Virus record (IMG/VR): IMGVR_UViG_3300027733_001467
Span: 1 to 54,851 of that record
DNA length: 54,851 nucleotides
DNA from: a virus
Direction: 5' to 3' (one strand)
In this document: positions 25,961 through 36,500 of the stretch, piece by piece
Layout of the letters: the number at the start of each line of letters is the position of its first letter
Numbering within the stretch: the first letter of the stretch is position 1
Program-made: the position numbers and the translations under genes
Notes under the pieces: model-generated
Databases searched by the model: none
The model's input: the letters and a program-made list of their open reading frames with translations, nothing else
Told to the model about the DNA's origin: nothing

Positions 25961-26161
25961 ATGACAATACCTGAAATCGCAAAAAAGTACGGAATATCCG
26001 AAGCTTACTTAAACGCAAAAGATGATGCACTTCAAATAGCAGCTGCATCTTTAATAGACCTTAAAGGAATGTTGGAAGCAAACCAACCAAAAGCTCCAAT
26101 TGCAGCAAAAATGCAGTTTTTAGCTGATTTTCTTTACGATGTAAAGAATTCTAATCATTAA
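25961..26161 (+). CDS. Small helical protein, 66 aa
   Basis: The product starts MTIPEIAKKYGISEAYLNAKDDA, where residues 3-25 resemble a helix-turn-helix-like pair, followed by a long helix (LQIAAASLIDLKGMLEANQ) and an end helix (AKMQFLADFLYDV). It follows the nuclease gene by two bases and is followed by the host-like promoter at 26162. It could be a small regulatory or accessory protein; no family is recognised and the helix-turn-helix idea is weak. Confidence 0.55.
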   Translation: MTIPEIAKKYGISEAYLNAKDDALQIAAASLIDLKGMLEANQPKAPIAAKMQFLADFLYDVKNSNH

Positions 26162-26193
26162 TTTGGCAAATCCCCAAAAAAGTTGTATATTTG
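26162..26193 (+). promoter_or_regulatory. Host-like promoter (TTTG-N20-TATATTTG) before primase
   Basis: TTTG at 26162-26165 and TATATTTG at 26186-26193 are separated by 20 bases, the Bacteroidota primary sigma pattern (-33 TTTG, -7 TAnnTTTG). The start codon of primase follows 17 bases later. The copy at 38826 has the same spacing and shares TTTGGCAA and AAAAAAGTT within the spacer, so both look like early promoters. Confidence 0.8.
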
Positions 26194-26210
26194 TATAGAA
26201 TATACTAATA

Positions 26211-27149
26211 ATGGTATCTGGGAAGAACAAACTAACAGTCATTAACATTTTAGACACCGCTTTGGGTGTAGGTTCATCCTTAAAGGGAAACGAACAGGCC
26301 CATCACTGTCCATTTTGCAATCACCACAAAAAGAAACTACAAGTAAACTTAGATACTCAAAGATGGCATTGCTGGGTATGTGATTCTAAGGGTAGAAGTA
26401 TCCAATCCCTCCTTCGCAAACTCAATGTAGATATAAGAGACCTCAATAGATTGAAAGATATCTATGGTGAGGATGATTATACATTAGTTGAGAAAGATGA
26501 GTATGTAGCTAAGTTACAATTACCATCAGAATTCAAACAATTACACTTCAAACCAAAAGGATTCCAACCTGAATACAATCAAGCACTTAATTACATTAAA
26601 GAAAGAGGTATTACTCAAGCTGATATCGTTAAATACAACATCGGATATTGTTCTGATGGATTGTACTTTGGCAGAATCATTGTACCTTCGTATGATGCGA
26701 ATGGTGACTTGAATTACTTTGTAGCTCGTTCATATTACAAAGAGGAACGAATGAAGTATAAGAATCCGCCGGTTAATAGAGATGTGATTGTGTTTGAAAA
26801 TCAAATCAATTGGAACGAACCTATTACTTTGGTAGAGGGAGTATTTGATTCATTTTCAGTTAAACGAAATTGTATTCCTTTACTTGGTAAATTCTTATTG
26901 AATAAATTAAAGAACAAGATTATAGAGAACGGAGTTAAGGATATAACAATACTACTGGATTCAGATGCTATTGCAGATTCCACAAAGCATACTGATTATT
27001 TTATAAAGAATGGTATTAATGTAAAGAATATTATACCAAAAGGAAAGGATGCAGGAGATATGGGATTTAAAGCAGTTAGAGAATTATTAAAAGGAGCAAC
27101 ACAAACTGGATGGGATGATTTAGTTCTATCCAAACTAAATAATATATGA
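26211..27149 (+). CDS. DnaG-type DNA primase (gp61-like)
   Basis: The 312-residue product has an N-terminal CHC2-type zinc finger, with C33-xx-C36 and C54-xx-C57 holding the metal. A core and Toprim domain follow, with the catalytic Glu at E209 (LVEGVFDS) and D250-x-D252 (LLDSDAIAD). It is shorter than bacterial DnaG (about 580 residues) and lacks the helicase-binding C-terminal domain, as in T4 gp61 (342 residues). It makes RNA primers for lagging-strand synthesis. A host-like promoter precedes it, so it is probably early. Its stop overlaps the ATG of the SbcD-SbcC gene (ATGA). Confidence 0.9.
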   Translation: MVSGKNKLTVINILDTALGVGSSLKGNEQAHHCPFCNHHKKKLQVNLDTQRWHCWVCDSKGRSIQSLLRKLNVDIRDLNRLKDIYGEDDYTLVEKDEYVAKLQLPSEFKQLHFKPKGFQPEYNQALNYIKERGITQADIVKYNIGYCSDGLYFGRIIVPSYDANGDLNYFVARSYYKEERMKYKNPPVNRDVIVFENQINWNEPITLVEGVFDSFSVKRNCIPLLGKFLLNKLKNKIIENGVKDITILLDSDAIADSTKHTDYFIKNGINVKNIIPKGKDAGDMGFKAVRELLKGATQTGWDDLVLSKLNNI

Positions 27150-30100
27150 GGTTAAAGAGAATTTATCACATTGCGGATATACACATTCGTAATATAAAAA
27201 GACACAAAGAGTTTAGAGAAGTATTCTACTCAATGTTCGAAGAAATCAAAAAGAGAGGAACTGAAGATTCTATTATCTACTTAGCTGGAGATATCGCTCA
27301 CGCTAAATTAGAAATGAGTCCCGAATTAGTTAGTGAGATTAGCTGGTTGTTTACGGAATGTAACAAACTATGTCCCACTATTGTAATCGCTGGTAATCAC
27401 GATTGTAATATGAACAATTCGGACAGATTAGATGTACTTACTCCAATCGTTGATGCATTAAAGTTACCAAACCTAACGTATTTAAAGGATACGCAAGTTT
27501 ATGGAATAGGTGATGTTGATTTTGCAGTATTTAGTATATTTGATAACAAAGATAATTGGCCTAAAGCTAATACTTTATTTGGTAATAAGAAGATTGCACT
27601 ATTTCACGGACCTGTTGATAACTCTACAACCGATGTGGGGTATGTGGTTAGTAGTAGACATTTTACAACTGAAATATTTGATGGATATGATTTAGCCTTA
27701 TTAGGAGATATACATAAAAGACAAGAGATGATATCACCAAGCGGATGTAAGGTAGTGTACGCCGGCTCTTTGGTACAACAAAACTTCGGTGAGACATTAG
27801 ATAAGCACGGATTCTTAGTTTGGGATTTAGATACAATGACCTATGAGGAAGTTGATATCCAAAACGATTATGGTTATTACACGTTAGATATTGATGGTGG
27901 TATTGTGCCGGATGTAACTGATATGCCGTTGTACCCTCGTTTAAGAGTAAGGATATCTAATACGGATACCGCAGATACAAAGAGAATGATGGCTGATATT
28001 ACGGCAAAGTATGGTGTGGAGGACTTTACAATCATTAGAACGGATACATTCAATAAGAAGAAAACCAACGATAGAGAAGCAAGGTTAGAAGTAGATAGCA
28101 TAGCTGATATAAACCATCAAAACTCTTTAATAGGGGAGTATATTGAACGTATGATGCCATTCGTAACGAAAGAGGACTTAGCTGGAATAGAGAAAATCAA
28201 TCGTGACATTAATAGTAGAATACAACCATCAGAACTACAAAGAAACATAAGCTGGAAACCAATTAAGTTTGATTTCAGTAATATGTTCTCATACGGAGAG
28301 AGAAATGTTATTAACTTTGATAAGGTAACTGGATTGATGGGATTATTCGCACCAAATGCACAGGGTAAATCATCCCTATTTGATGCAATCTCATTTTGTT
28401 TATTTGATAAGTGTAGTAGGGCTTACAAAGCATCTGCTATTATGAACAATCGTAAATCTGATTTCCATTGCCAATTAGAATTCTCCGTAGATGGAGTTAT
28501 CTATGGTATTCGTAGAGAGGGTAGAACAATCAATAAGGGAAAGAACGTAAAAGTGGATGTTGATTTTTGGAGAGAGGGAGATAGTGGTAGGGAATCACTT
28601 AACGGAACGGAACGTAGGGATACAAACCAAGTCATTGAAACCTATGTGGGTAGATATGAGGATTTTATTATGACAGCCCTTTCACTACAAAGTAACAACG
28701 CACTATTCATTGATAAATCACAATCCGAAAGGAAAGATTTGATGGCTCAGTTTATGGGCTTGGATATATTTGATAAGCTGTATGATACTGCTACCAACGA
28801 TATCAAAGATGTGAACGCACTTATCAGAAATTTTAGAAAGACCGACTTCACTTCGGAATTAGCCCAAAAAGAAAACGACTTGAATTCAAAGAGAGAGGAG
28901 TATGATAGTTTAGATGCGGATAAAATAGAATTAGAAAAAAGAAAAGGTGAGTTTGATGAGCAAATAATAAATCTATCTCAACAAATCGTTCCAATTCAAG
29001 GAAACTTAAATATTGATACTTTAAACTCAAAACTTAAAACAATTGAAGGTGATTTAACAACTTGGGGTGATACTAAATCCAAATTAGTTGAAAAGCATAC
29101 GGAAGTTAAAGAGTTGGTTAGAGAAGCCAAAGAAATGATTGATTCCAAAGTTACTATAAACGGAACTGATATTAGTGAAGCACAAATCCAATTAAATTTA
29201 GTTAAAGGACAAATCAAAGATACTTTACATCAGATTGAATTATTAGAACAATCAATTGAAACTAACAAAGAGAAGTTATCACATTTAGCAGAGCATGAGT
29301 ATGACCCTAATTGTAACTTTTGTATGAACAATGTATTCGTAAAAGATGCACGGGAAACCGAAAAGAAATTAGGAGAGCAAGGTAATCAATTAGAAATACT
29401 AAACATATTACATGGTGCTCTTATAACTCAATTAGGTGAATTGGCTGGAGTTGAAGACCAATTCCGTCAATGGAAACAATGGACTGATGAGCATAGTAGA
29501 TTAATTACATTAAGAGAAAGATTAGAAGCCGATGGTAAAACCGCAGAATCAAGAATTGAATTACTACAACATCAATTAGAAACAGCAAAAGCTGATATTA
29601 AAAGATATAATGATAATGTAGAAACAATTACAAACAATACTTCTTTAGTAAATCAAATTGAAAATATTAAAGAGGAAAAGCAAGGTATTGAAACTCAAAT
29701 ATCTAATGTCAATAAAAAGATGCTAAAATTAATGTCGGAGGTAGGTGCAACAAAAACCTACATTGATAATATGGTAGCTAAAATGGAAGAAGTAAAAGAA
29801 TTGGAAAGTAAAAACCAATTATATACATTCTACTTAGATGCGGTGAAGAAAGATGGAGTACCTTACGAACTAATATCCAAAGCACTTCCAGCAATTGAAA
29901 ACGAAGTGAACAATATATTAGGACAAGTGGTAGACTTCTCAATATCTATGGATACCGATGGAAAGAACATTAACGCTAGAATCGTTTATGAGGACCAGGA
30001 ATGGGCTTTAGAGATGTGTAGTGGTATGGAGAAGTTCATATCGGGATTAGCAATTAGAGTGGCTCTAATTAACATATGCAACCTACCCAGACCAAACTTC

Positions 30101-30289
30101 TTAGTTATTGATGAAGGATTTGGAACATTGGATGCGGATAACCTATCATCCCTATTTATGATGATGCAATATCTTAAAACTCAATTTGATTTCATTTGGG
30201 TAATATCCCACTTAGAACAAATGAGAGATATTGTGGATGGACTTATTGAAATTAAAAAAGTAAATGGGTTCTCTAAGATTAATTTCTAG
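27146..30289 (+). CDS. Single-chain SbcD-SbcC (gp47-gp46, Mre11-Rad50 type) nuclease-ATPase
   Basis: Residues 1-about 340 are an Mre11/SbcD nuclease, with D11-x-H13, AGD, AGNHDC, FHGP and LLGDIHKR motifs. Residues about 365-1047 are Rad50/SbcC, with Walker A (APNAQGKSS, K408), long coiled coils, a zinc-hook C723-xx-C726, an ABC signature (CSGMEKFISG, about 957) and Walker B (FLVIDEGFGT, D989-E990). In T4 these are two genes, 47 and 46, whose complex resects ends for recombination-dependent replication. Here they are fused in one frame of 1047 residues with no internal stop. The coiled coil is short relative to bacterial SbcC. A terminator follows at 30309. Confidence 0.9.
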   Translation: MRLKRIYHIADIHIRNIKRHKEFREVFYSMFEEIKKRGTEDSIIYLAGDIAHAKLEMSPELVSEISWLFTECNKLCPTIVIAGNHDCNMNNSDRLDVLTPIVDALKLPNLTYLKDTQVYGIGDVDFAVFSIFDNKDNWPKANTLFGNKKIALFHGPVDNSTTDVGYVVSSRHFTTEIFDGYDLALLGDIHKRQEMISPSGCKVVYAGSLVQQNFGETLDKHGFLVWDLDTMTYEEVDIQNDYGYYTLDIDGGIVPDVTDMPLYPRLRVRISNTDTADTKRMMADITAKYGVEDFTIIRTDTFNKKKTNDREARLEVDSIADINHQNSLIGEYIERMMPFVTKEDLAGIEKINRDINSRIQPSELQRNISWKPIKFDFSNMFSYGERNVINFDKVTGLMGLFAPNAQGKSSLFDAISFCLFDKCSRAYKASAIMNNRKSDFHCQLEFSVDGVIYGIRREGRTINKGKNVKVDVDFWREGDSGRESLNGTERRDTNQVIETYVGRYEDFIMTALSLQSNNALFIDKSQSERKDLMAQFMGLDIFDKLYDTATNDIKDVNALIRNFRKTDFTSELAQKENDLNSKREEYDSLDADKIELEKRKGEFDEQIINLSQQIVPIQGNLNIDTLNSKLKTIEGDLTTWGDTKSKLVEKHTEVKELVREAKEMIDSKVTINGTDISEAQIQLNLVKGQIKDTLHQIELLEQSIETNKEKLSHLAEHEYDPNCNFCMNNVFVKDARETEKKLGEQGNQLEILNILHGALITQLGELAGVEDQFRQWKQWTDEHSRLITLRERLEADGKTAESRIELLQHQLETAKADIKRYNDNVETITNNTSLVNQIENIKEEKQGIETQISNVNKKMLKLMSEVGATKTYIDNMVAKMEEVKELESKNQLYTFYLDAVKKDGVPYELISKALPAIENEVNNILGQVVDFSISMDTDGKNINARIVYEDQEWALEMCSGMEKFISGLAIRVALINICNLPRPNFLVIDEGFGTLDADNLSSLFMMMQYLKTQFDFIWVISHLEQMRDIVDGLIEIKKVNGFSKINF

Positions 30290-30452
30290 TAACTGGTAAT
30301 ACATTTTTAGGTGTGGTCTTATTCAAAGACTGCACCTTTTCTTTTATAAGGGTCTCTACTAACCCATTTATTTTATATCCTTTCTCTTTACAAAATTCCT
30401 TTAATGCTTGATGTATTTCAGCATCTATTTGTATCATTGCGTACTTTTTCAT
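30279..30452 (-). CDS. Ribbon-helix-helix (Arc/CopG-type) regulator, 57 aa
   Basis: The ATG at 30452 on the - strand opens a 57-residue frame to TAA at 30281-30279, overlapping the SbcD-SbcC gene end by 11 bases. The segment KKYAMIQIDAEIHQALKEFC (a strand, then helix A) followed by GYKINGLVETLIKEKV (a turn, then helix B) is the ribbon-helix-helix plan, which forms a DNA-binding dimer through its first strand. It is the only - strand gene I can support in the window. Three 10-base repeats lie next to its start (30451-30480), suggesting self-regulation. Its 3' half contains the terminator of the opposing gene. Confidence 0.8.
   Translation of the reverse strand: MKKYAMIQIDAEIHQALKEFCKEKGYKINGLVETLIKEKVQSLNKTTPKNVLPVTRN
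30309..30345 (+). terminator. Rho-independent terminator inside antisense gene
   Basis: A 12-bp stem (AGGTGTGGTCTT / AAGACTGCACCT, two G·T pairs) with a 5-base loop (ATTCA) ends at 30337 and is followed by TTTCTTTT. It ends the SbcD-SbcC message and lies wholly inside the opposite-strand ribbon-helix-helix gene. On the - strand no T-run follows, so it works one way only. Confidence 0.8.
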
Positions 30453-30480
30453 AACTTTCTTTAGTTTTCTTTAGTTTTCT
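30451..30480. promoter_or_regulatory. Three 10-bp repeats, candidate operator of the ribbon-helix-helix regulator
   Basis: Two perfect copies of TTAGTTTTCT (30461-30470, 30471-30480) follow a third degenerate copy (30451-30460). The 10-base spacing puts them on one face of the helix. They overlap the start of the - strand regulator and lie between it and the giant fibre gene on the + strand, a typical operator position. Confidence 0.6.
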
Positions 30481-30495
30481 ATATATAATTATAAA

Positions 30496-30503
30496 GATAA
30501 ATA
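30496..30503 (-). promoter_or_regulatory. TATTTATC motif on the - strand
   Basis: Read on the - strand, 30503-30496 is TATTTATC, 44-51 bases upstream of the regulator start. It mirrors the + strand motif at 30514, so the gap may hold back-to-back promoters. Confidence 0.3.
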
Positions 30504-30513
30504 ATTATTGGAA

Positions 30514-30521
30514 TATTTATC
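30514..30521 (+). promoter_or_regulatory. TATTTATC motif, candidate promoter of the giant tail fibre
   Basis: TATTTATC, a one-base variant of the recurring TATTTATA, lies 21 bases before the ATG at 30543. It is the only such element in the 90-base gap upstream of the fibre gene on the + strand. Confidence 0.35.
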
Positions 30522-30542
30522 ATAGAATAATAGAAACTATAC

Positions 30543-33500
30543 ATGGCAAGAATTAAAAAATACTCCCCAACGATTGACCCGCATTTAAAATACTACGAAA
30601 CATTTTTAGTAGATACTGCGCCCAATTCAAGATACTTTAAGATTACAGAGTTTAAAGATACTTTTACTGGTGGTAAAAATGGATTTTTAATTGAAGGTTC
30701 TCCTGAACTTTTGGAGTCTACGGAAATTAAGATTGAAATTTTAGATGTTGAAGGAAACCCAATTTATTTTGAACCAGGTAATGGTATACCTGAATACTAT
30801 GAAGGTAATTCTAAAGTTATAGCAGTTTATGTTTATGAGGATACCCCAATAGGTACGGCTGATATTACTATATTAGGTGAATTAAAAAAATATTATGATG
30901 GTGTTCAATTAAAAGATATACCTGATGAGTGGAAAGGTATTTATAATGTAAAATGGCAGAGAGATTTTAAAGTAAACAAATTACTTTCAAATGAAGAAAA
31001 AGTAAGATTTTATAAAAGACCTACCATTACTATTACTGAAATTGTTAAACCTTTATTTACAACAATTTTACAACCAACTGTATTAAATGGGTTTGTTAAA
31101 GGGACTCCAATAGCACCATCTAATGAAACCTATTTAAAAGATTGGACATTACCAACGTACTATAAACTAACGGCTGAAAATGATGGAACTAACCCCGCTG
31201 TATTTTTTACAGGTTCTATGGTAGGTACAAAATTAAATTTTAGTCATCAAGTTTATGATGATATTAAAAACTTTAATCTTCCATACACCGACCCAATATT
31301 CGCTGCAGTAAATAGCTATTCACCAACTGTAGTAGAGGTATTAAACTCTACTGAAATATTAGTAACCCAACCATTTACGATAGATAATAAATTTGGAAAT
31401 CCATTTGTACAACCACTTCCAATTACTTTTCCAAAAAACCCCTTACCTTATGATTATAATGGCGATGGTACTAATGATTCAATTGGATTTACTCAACAAG
31501 CCTTGGGTGTACCATTTACCGCATCTTTTATTGATACTAAAAATATTATTAATATAGCAAGTGCACTAACTGGTTCATTTGCAAAAATAGATATAAGAGA
31601 ATTAAGGACATTTACAGGTGATGTAGCTAGAGTTAGGATATTCAGAAAATCTCAATCAGATGTAGGAAATTATCAATTTACTCAAGAGGTGTTATTGGAA
31701 TCAAATGAACTATTAGTAGATTATACTGTAGAAACAAAAAACCAAGAAAATTATGGTATATTTACAGAACCAATTATAACTGATTATTGGGATGCATCGG
31801 CTGGATTGACTACAACATTTAATCAAGATTATTTATACGATTCCGTAGAATTGGATGCTGGGTCTGTACCTAAATATTTTAGTACAAAAGATACATTTAC
31901 TTTAAATGAAGGTAAGGAATATGCTTTAAGTTTTAATATTAGAAAAAACGGAATAGATGATACAAGTTATTTAAGAGCATTTATAAGTGGTTCAAGACAA
32001 GTAACAACAAACGGAGTAACAAAAACAATACAAATTCAGCAAGATTTTGTAAAAATATATACTGACCCCATTATATTACAAAAAACTACATCTACTAATA
32101 ATATAAAAGTAGAACAAATAGATAATGCAAAACTTTATTTTGAAGTAAGAGGAACTAATTGGTATATAGCAAATGTAAGTTTAGTTGCTGCACAAGAAAC
32201 AGCATTTTCTCCTGATGAAATAACATTTATACAATCAGTACCAAGAACATTAACAGCAGAAACTTTTGATTATCGTTTTGAATTTTATGATATAAATAAT
32301 AACTACATACCTGTAAAAGTTGAAACTCAAAAACTTTTTACTGGTGGTAATTTACAAGCAATTAAAAAGGGTATTTTCTTTAATCCAAAAATTTTAACAT
32401 TTACATTTGATTCGGCATCCCATCCAGTACCACCAACTACACAATCATTTAATGTAGAAAAGTTTTTAATTACTGGTTCTATAACTTATACATCACAATC
32501 TTATGATTATAATGGTAATTTATTATCTGGATTAGATTATCTTACTGCAGAAGGAATGCCTGGTTTATTAGATTTGTTCGACCCATTATCAGCATCTGAT
32601 ATAGATAATCCATCTATGACAGTAAATCATTTTACAGGTTCAAACGCAGATAAAACAGTCCAACTTATTAAAATTACAGGAACAACTGAAGGTTATTCAG
32701 ATACAGTTACCTATGTTAGAATATTGGATGGGTTTGGTGGAGTAAACCATATTATTAGACCTTATAGAGGAACACAAATTAGAAACAGTAGTACTCAAAG
32801 TTTAGAAGTACAAGCAATTAGAATAGATGGTATAAATGATATAGAATTAAGTGCAGCATCAAGACCTGATAAAAAATGGAATTTAATCCAACTGCATGTA
32901 CTGAGCGGTTCACAACCTTATCAAAAATTTATTAATTTAGAGAAAGCAAATAGTAGCGGGTTTGTGCAAGGATTAAGTGTTGGTGAATTAGGTAGTAAGG
33001 AATTAAACTTTAATGCCGTATTTAATCGTGATTCTATCAATAAAAGAATAACGGTATATATGATTGATTCTGCATCAGCAGCATACGATTGGGCATATAA
33101 TACATCTGGTTCTGTTTTAGCATCTCAAATATTAGAAGATTTGCAAGATGGATTGGATAGTGGTATAGTTAAATTTAATGCAGATACATTTAATATTGAT
33201 TTTAGAAATAGTCTATTATTTGCACCACCATCGGCATCAGCAACTGCGTCATTTTATATAAGGGGTTCGAATACCCAAACAGTAACTGCATCTTTCCAAG
33301 TATTTCCATCTATGTCAATTAATGATTGGTATGAGCCTGAATATTGGATATATTATACTACTCAAAGTGTGGATACTACAATATCAGTATCAGCTATTGA
33401 TGAGAAAAAAAATGTTGTTAATGCTGGGGCAATCGGTTCGTATATAGGAGCTAATAATAAACAAAGTAAAAATTTAACATTAACATTTACATATACTGAA

Positions 33501-36500
33501 CCATATACTAATGCAACTGCAAATATAGATAAAACATTTACTATTGTACAAAGTGGTAAACCTGGAGATGAAACTATAATATTTGAAGTAACCCCTGCTA
33601 ATGTAACATTAAATGCAAATTCAAAAGGAACGGTATTGGATTACAAACCATCAATTACTGATATTAGATTAAAGCAGGGGTCTAGGTATCTATTGTTTAC
33701 CGCTAGTGCTGGTAATCCTGGTAAAGGAAACGATGGTACATTCCATATAGCTCAAAATCAAATAACATCAATAAACATAAATTCTGGTAGTGTTTATTTC
33801 AATAATTCATATACATCATCTTTAAGTGCTAGCGCAGCATCTAATTTTGTTCAATTAAGTGGTAGTATTACATATCCACTAATCATACATCCTTATTACA
33901 CATCATCAATTTATACGGCAAGTGTTGTACAGCAATTTACAAAAGCTGTAGACGGAGCACCACCAATTCAGGTAATAATAAATCCTGCAAATGTTAATTT
34001 AGGAGCAGACCAAATTGGTATTGTTAAAGATTATAATCAAGCAAATACAATAATCAAATTAAAAGAAGGAACTGATTATTTAGTATATACAAATACTCAA
34101 CAACCTGGTACTTTTAGAACATCATCGGTTACACAAACAAATATTAGTGTATCCACATTAACAGCAGACCCATCCGATACAACAAATTTAATTGTAAGTG
34201 GATATAGTGCTATGAATTCTAATAGTGCTAGTATTCAATATAATTTTGATGTATATCCATACTCACTTTTACCTGGCCATAGAACTGGTTCAATTGCAGT
34301 TAGTGGTTCTCAATATTTTACAAGAACGAAAGATGGGCAAACTGCAAGAAGTGTAACTCTAACAGCAAATTCTTTAGTAATAACTTTTGATGGAGATTCT
34401 TCGAATCCTGATCCTGGTACTATTACATTAACAGCAAAATCATTTGGAGTAACTGGTTCGGCATACTATCAATTTTTTAAAGATGGAATTTCATTAGGTG
34501 CACCGCTTACCGGCACTACAAAAAATTTAAATTCATCATATCTTCCTATTGCTAATGCTAAGTCTGTATATAAAGTTGAATTAAGAGATGGCTCAGCCAC
34601 ATTACCTGTTGCAGCAACTGCCGAAATTACAATAGCTGGTGTTAAGGCTGGTGGTGATGGTTATACTGTAACTTTAACAAATGAAAATACATCTATTGTA
34701 TATAAAGTATCTGGTGCAACTACAACAACGGGAACTGGTACAAGTATATTAGCAAGTAAAGGAACAACAGCATTACAACATGTATCTACATTTAATAATC
34801 AAACCTATGATAATGATGGAACTTATATAGGTTCTTTAGGGCAATATAAAGTTACAATAGATAGTAAATCTGGTTGGTTGGCTTTAGCTGGTAGTCTTGT
34901 ATCTGGGAGTACTGTACCAACTGTTTCAAATGTAGCTGTTCTTGGAGACATATCAGGATATACAAGTCCTAATTTATATCCAACGGCAAATATAGTTTTT
35001 AAAGTAGATGTAGAGGATGGTAGAGCAGTATATTATAAAACAGAATCAATAGCAGTTCAGTATGAAGGAAACACTGGACCTGGTATAGTAATGAGAGGAG
35101 TTTATAAAGCTACAACAAATTATATTGGTAGTGTAGAAACAACAAACTATCGTAGAGATGCAGTAATATATCCAGACCCAACAACTGTAGTAGATGGTGT
35201 AACAACTTACTATGCAGCTGTTAGTGGTAGTGGGCCTGCAAGTAGTGTACATGCACCAAACGCAGGTGGTAATAATGATTGGTGGCAGTATTTAGGAACT
35301 CAAGAATTCTTCATAGCAGCTAAGATTGCAATATTTGATGAATCGTATGTAAAGAATACAATTAATGTTGGTACTTACGCAGATACTTCAAAATTTGCAA
35401 ATGTAATTATAGCCGGCGGTAGAACTGACCCATATATCGCTATTGGGCAGCATGGTACATATGGAACTGGTAGTGGTGGGTACTCACCAACAGACCCTGC
35501 TATTATTGGATATGGACAAGAGGGTATTTATTTAGGAATATACGAATATCCAGCAGTAAACGGAACTACTGGTAGATTCTCAATTAGTAATGCGGATGGT
35601 AGTAAGGCACTTAAATGGGATGGTTCTCAATTAATTATCAGAGGTTCGATAAAACAAACTGACGCTGGTGCAAATGAACCAACATTAAAAGGAGTTTGGG
35701 CATTCGGTATTACTTACTATAATAATGATGTAGTTAGTTATGATGGAAAATCTTGGATATGTACATCTGCAACATCTCACTTTTCAACTAATAATACAAA
35801 TAGTACAACTGGATATCCTGGCTTTGGTCCTTGGAGTACATATATTGATAAAGGTGATACTGGAGCTGGTGTAGTATATAGAGGTCCATTCACAATAGGA
35901 ACGGCATATAGTAGTAGTGCGGTTAGAAAAGATGTTGTACAAGGTATTGACGGTGCATACTATCTATCTAAATTAACATATATACCAGCTAATACTGATT
36001 CAAGACCTGGAGTAGGGCAAACTGCACCAGCTGGTTCAACCGCTGGTACATATTGGCAAACATTTGGAGCAACATTTAGCTCAGTAGCAACTGATATATT
36101 ATTAGCACAAGAAGCTACAATAACAAGAGGATTAGTTATGGGTAGTGATGCTGGTGGTATTGGCGTAATACGTTCTGTTGATGCATATTCTTTTACATCT
36201 GGTAGTGGGTTTTTTATGGATAAAACTGGAATAGCTAGATTCGGAAATCCCGCGGGTAATCAAATAAAATTTGATGGAACTGATTTCCAAATTACTGGTT
36301 CAATAAATGCAACGGATGGACAAATTGGAGATTGGGTTATTGATGAAACTACAAGAGCATTAAGAGATAGTGATTCTCAATTAATATTTGACCCAAATGT
36401 TCCTGAAATACAATTTTATACTGGAAGTGGTGAAGGTAGGAGTAAAAAGGTAAGTATATCCCCACTAAAATTATTATCGGATTCTGGCGGCGGTTCAAAC

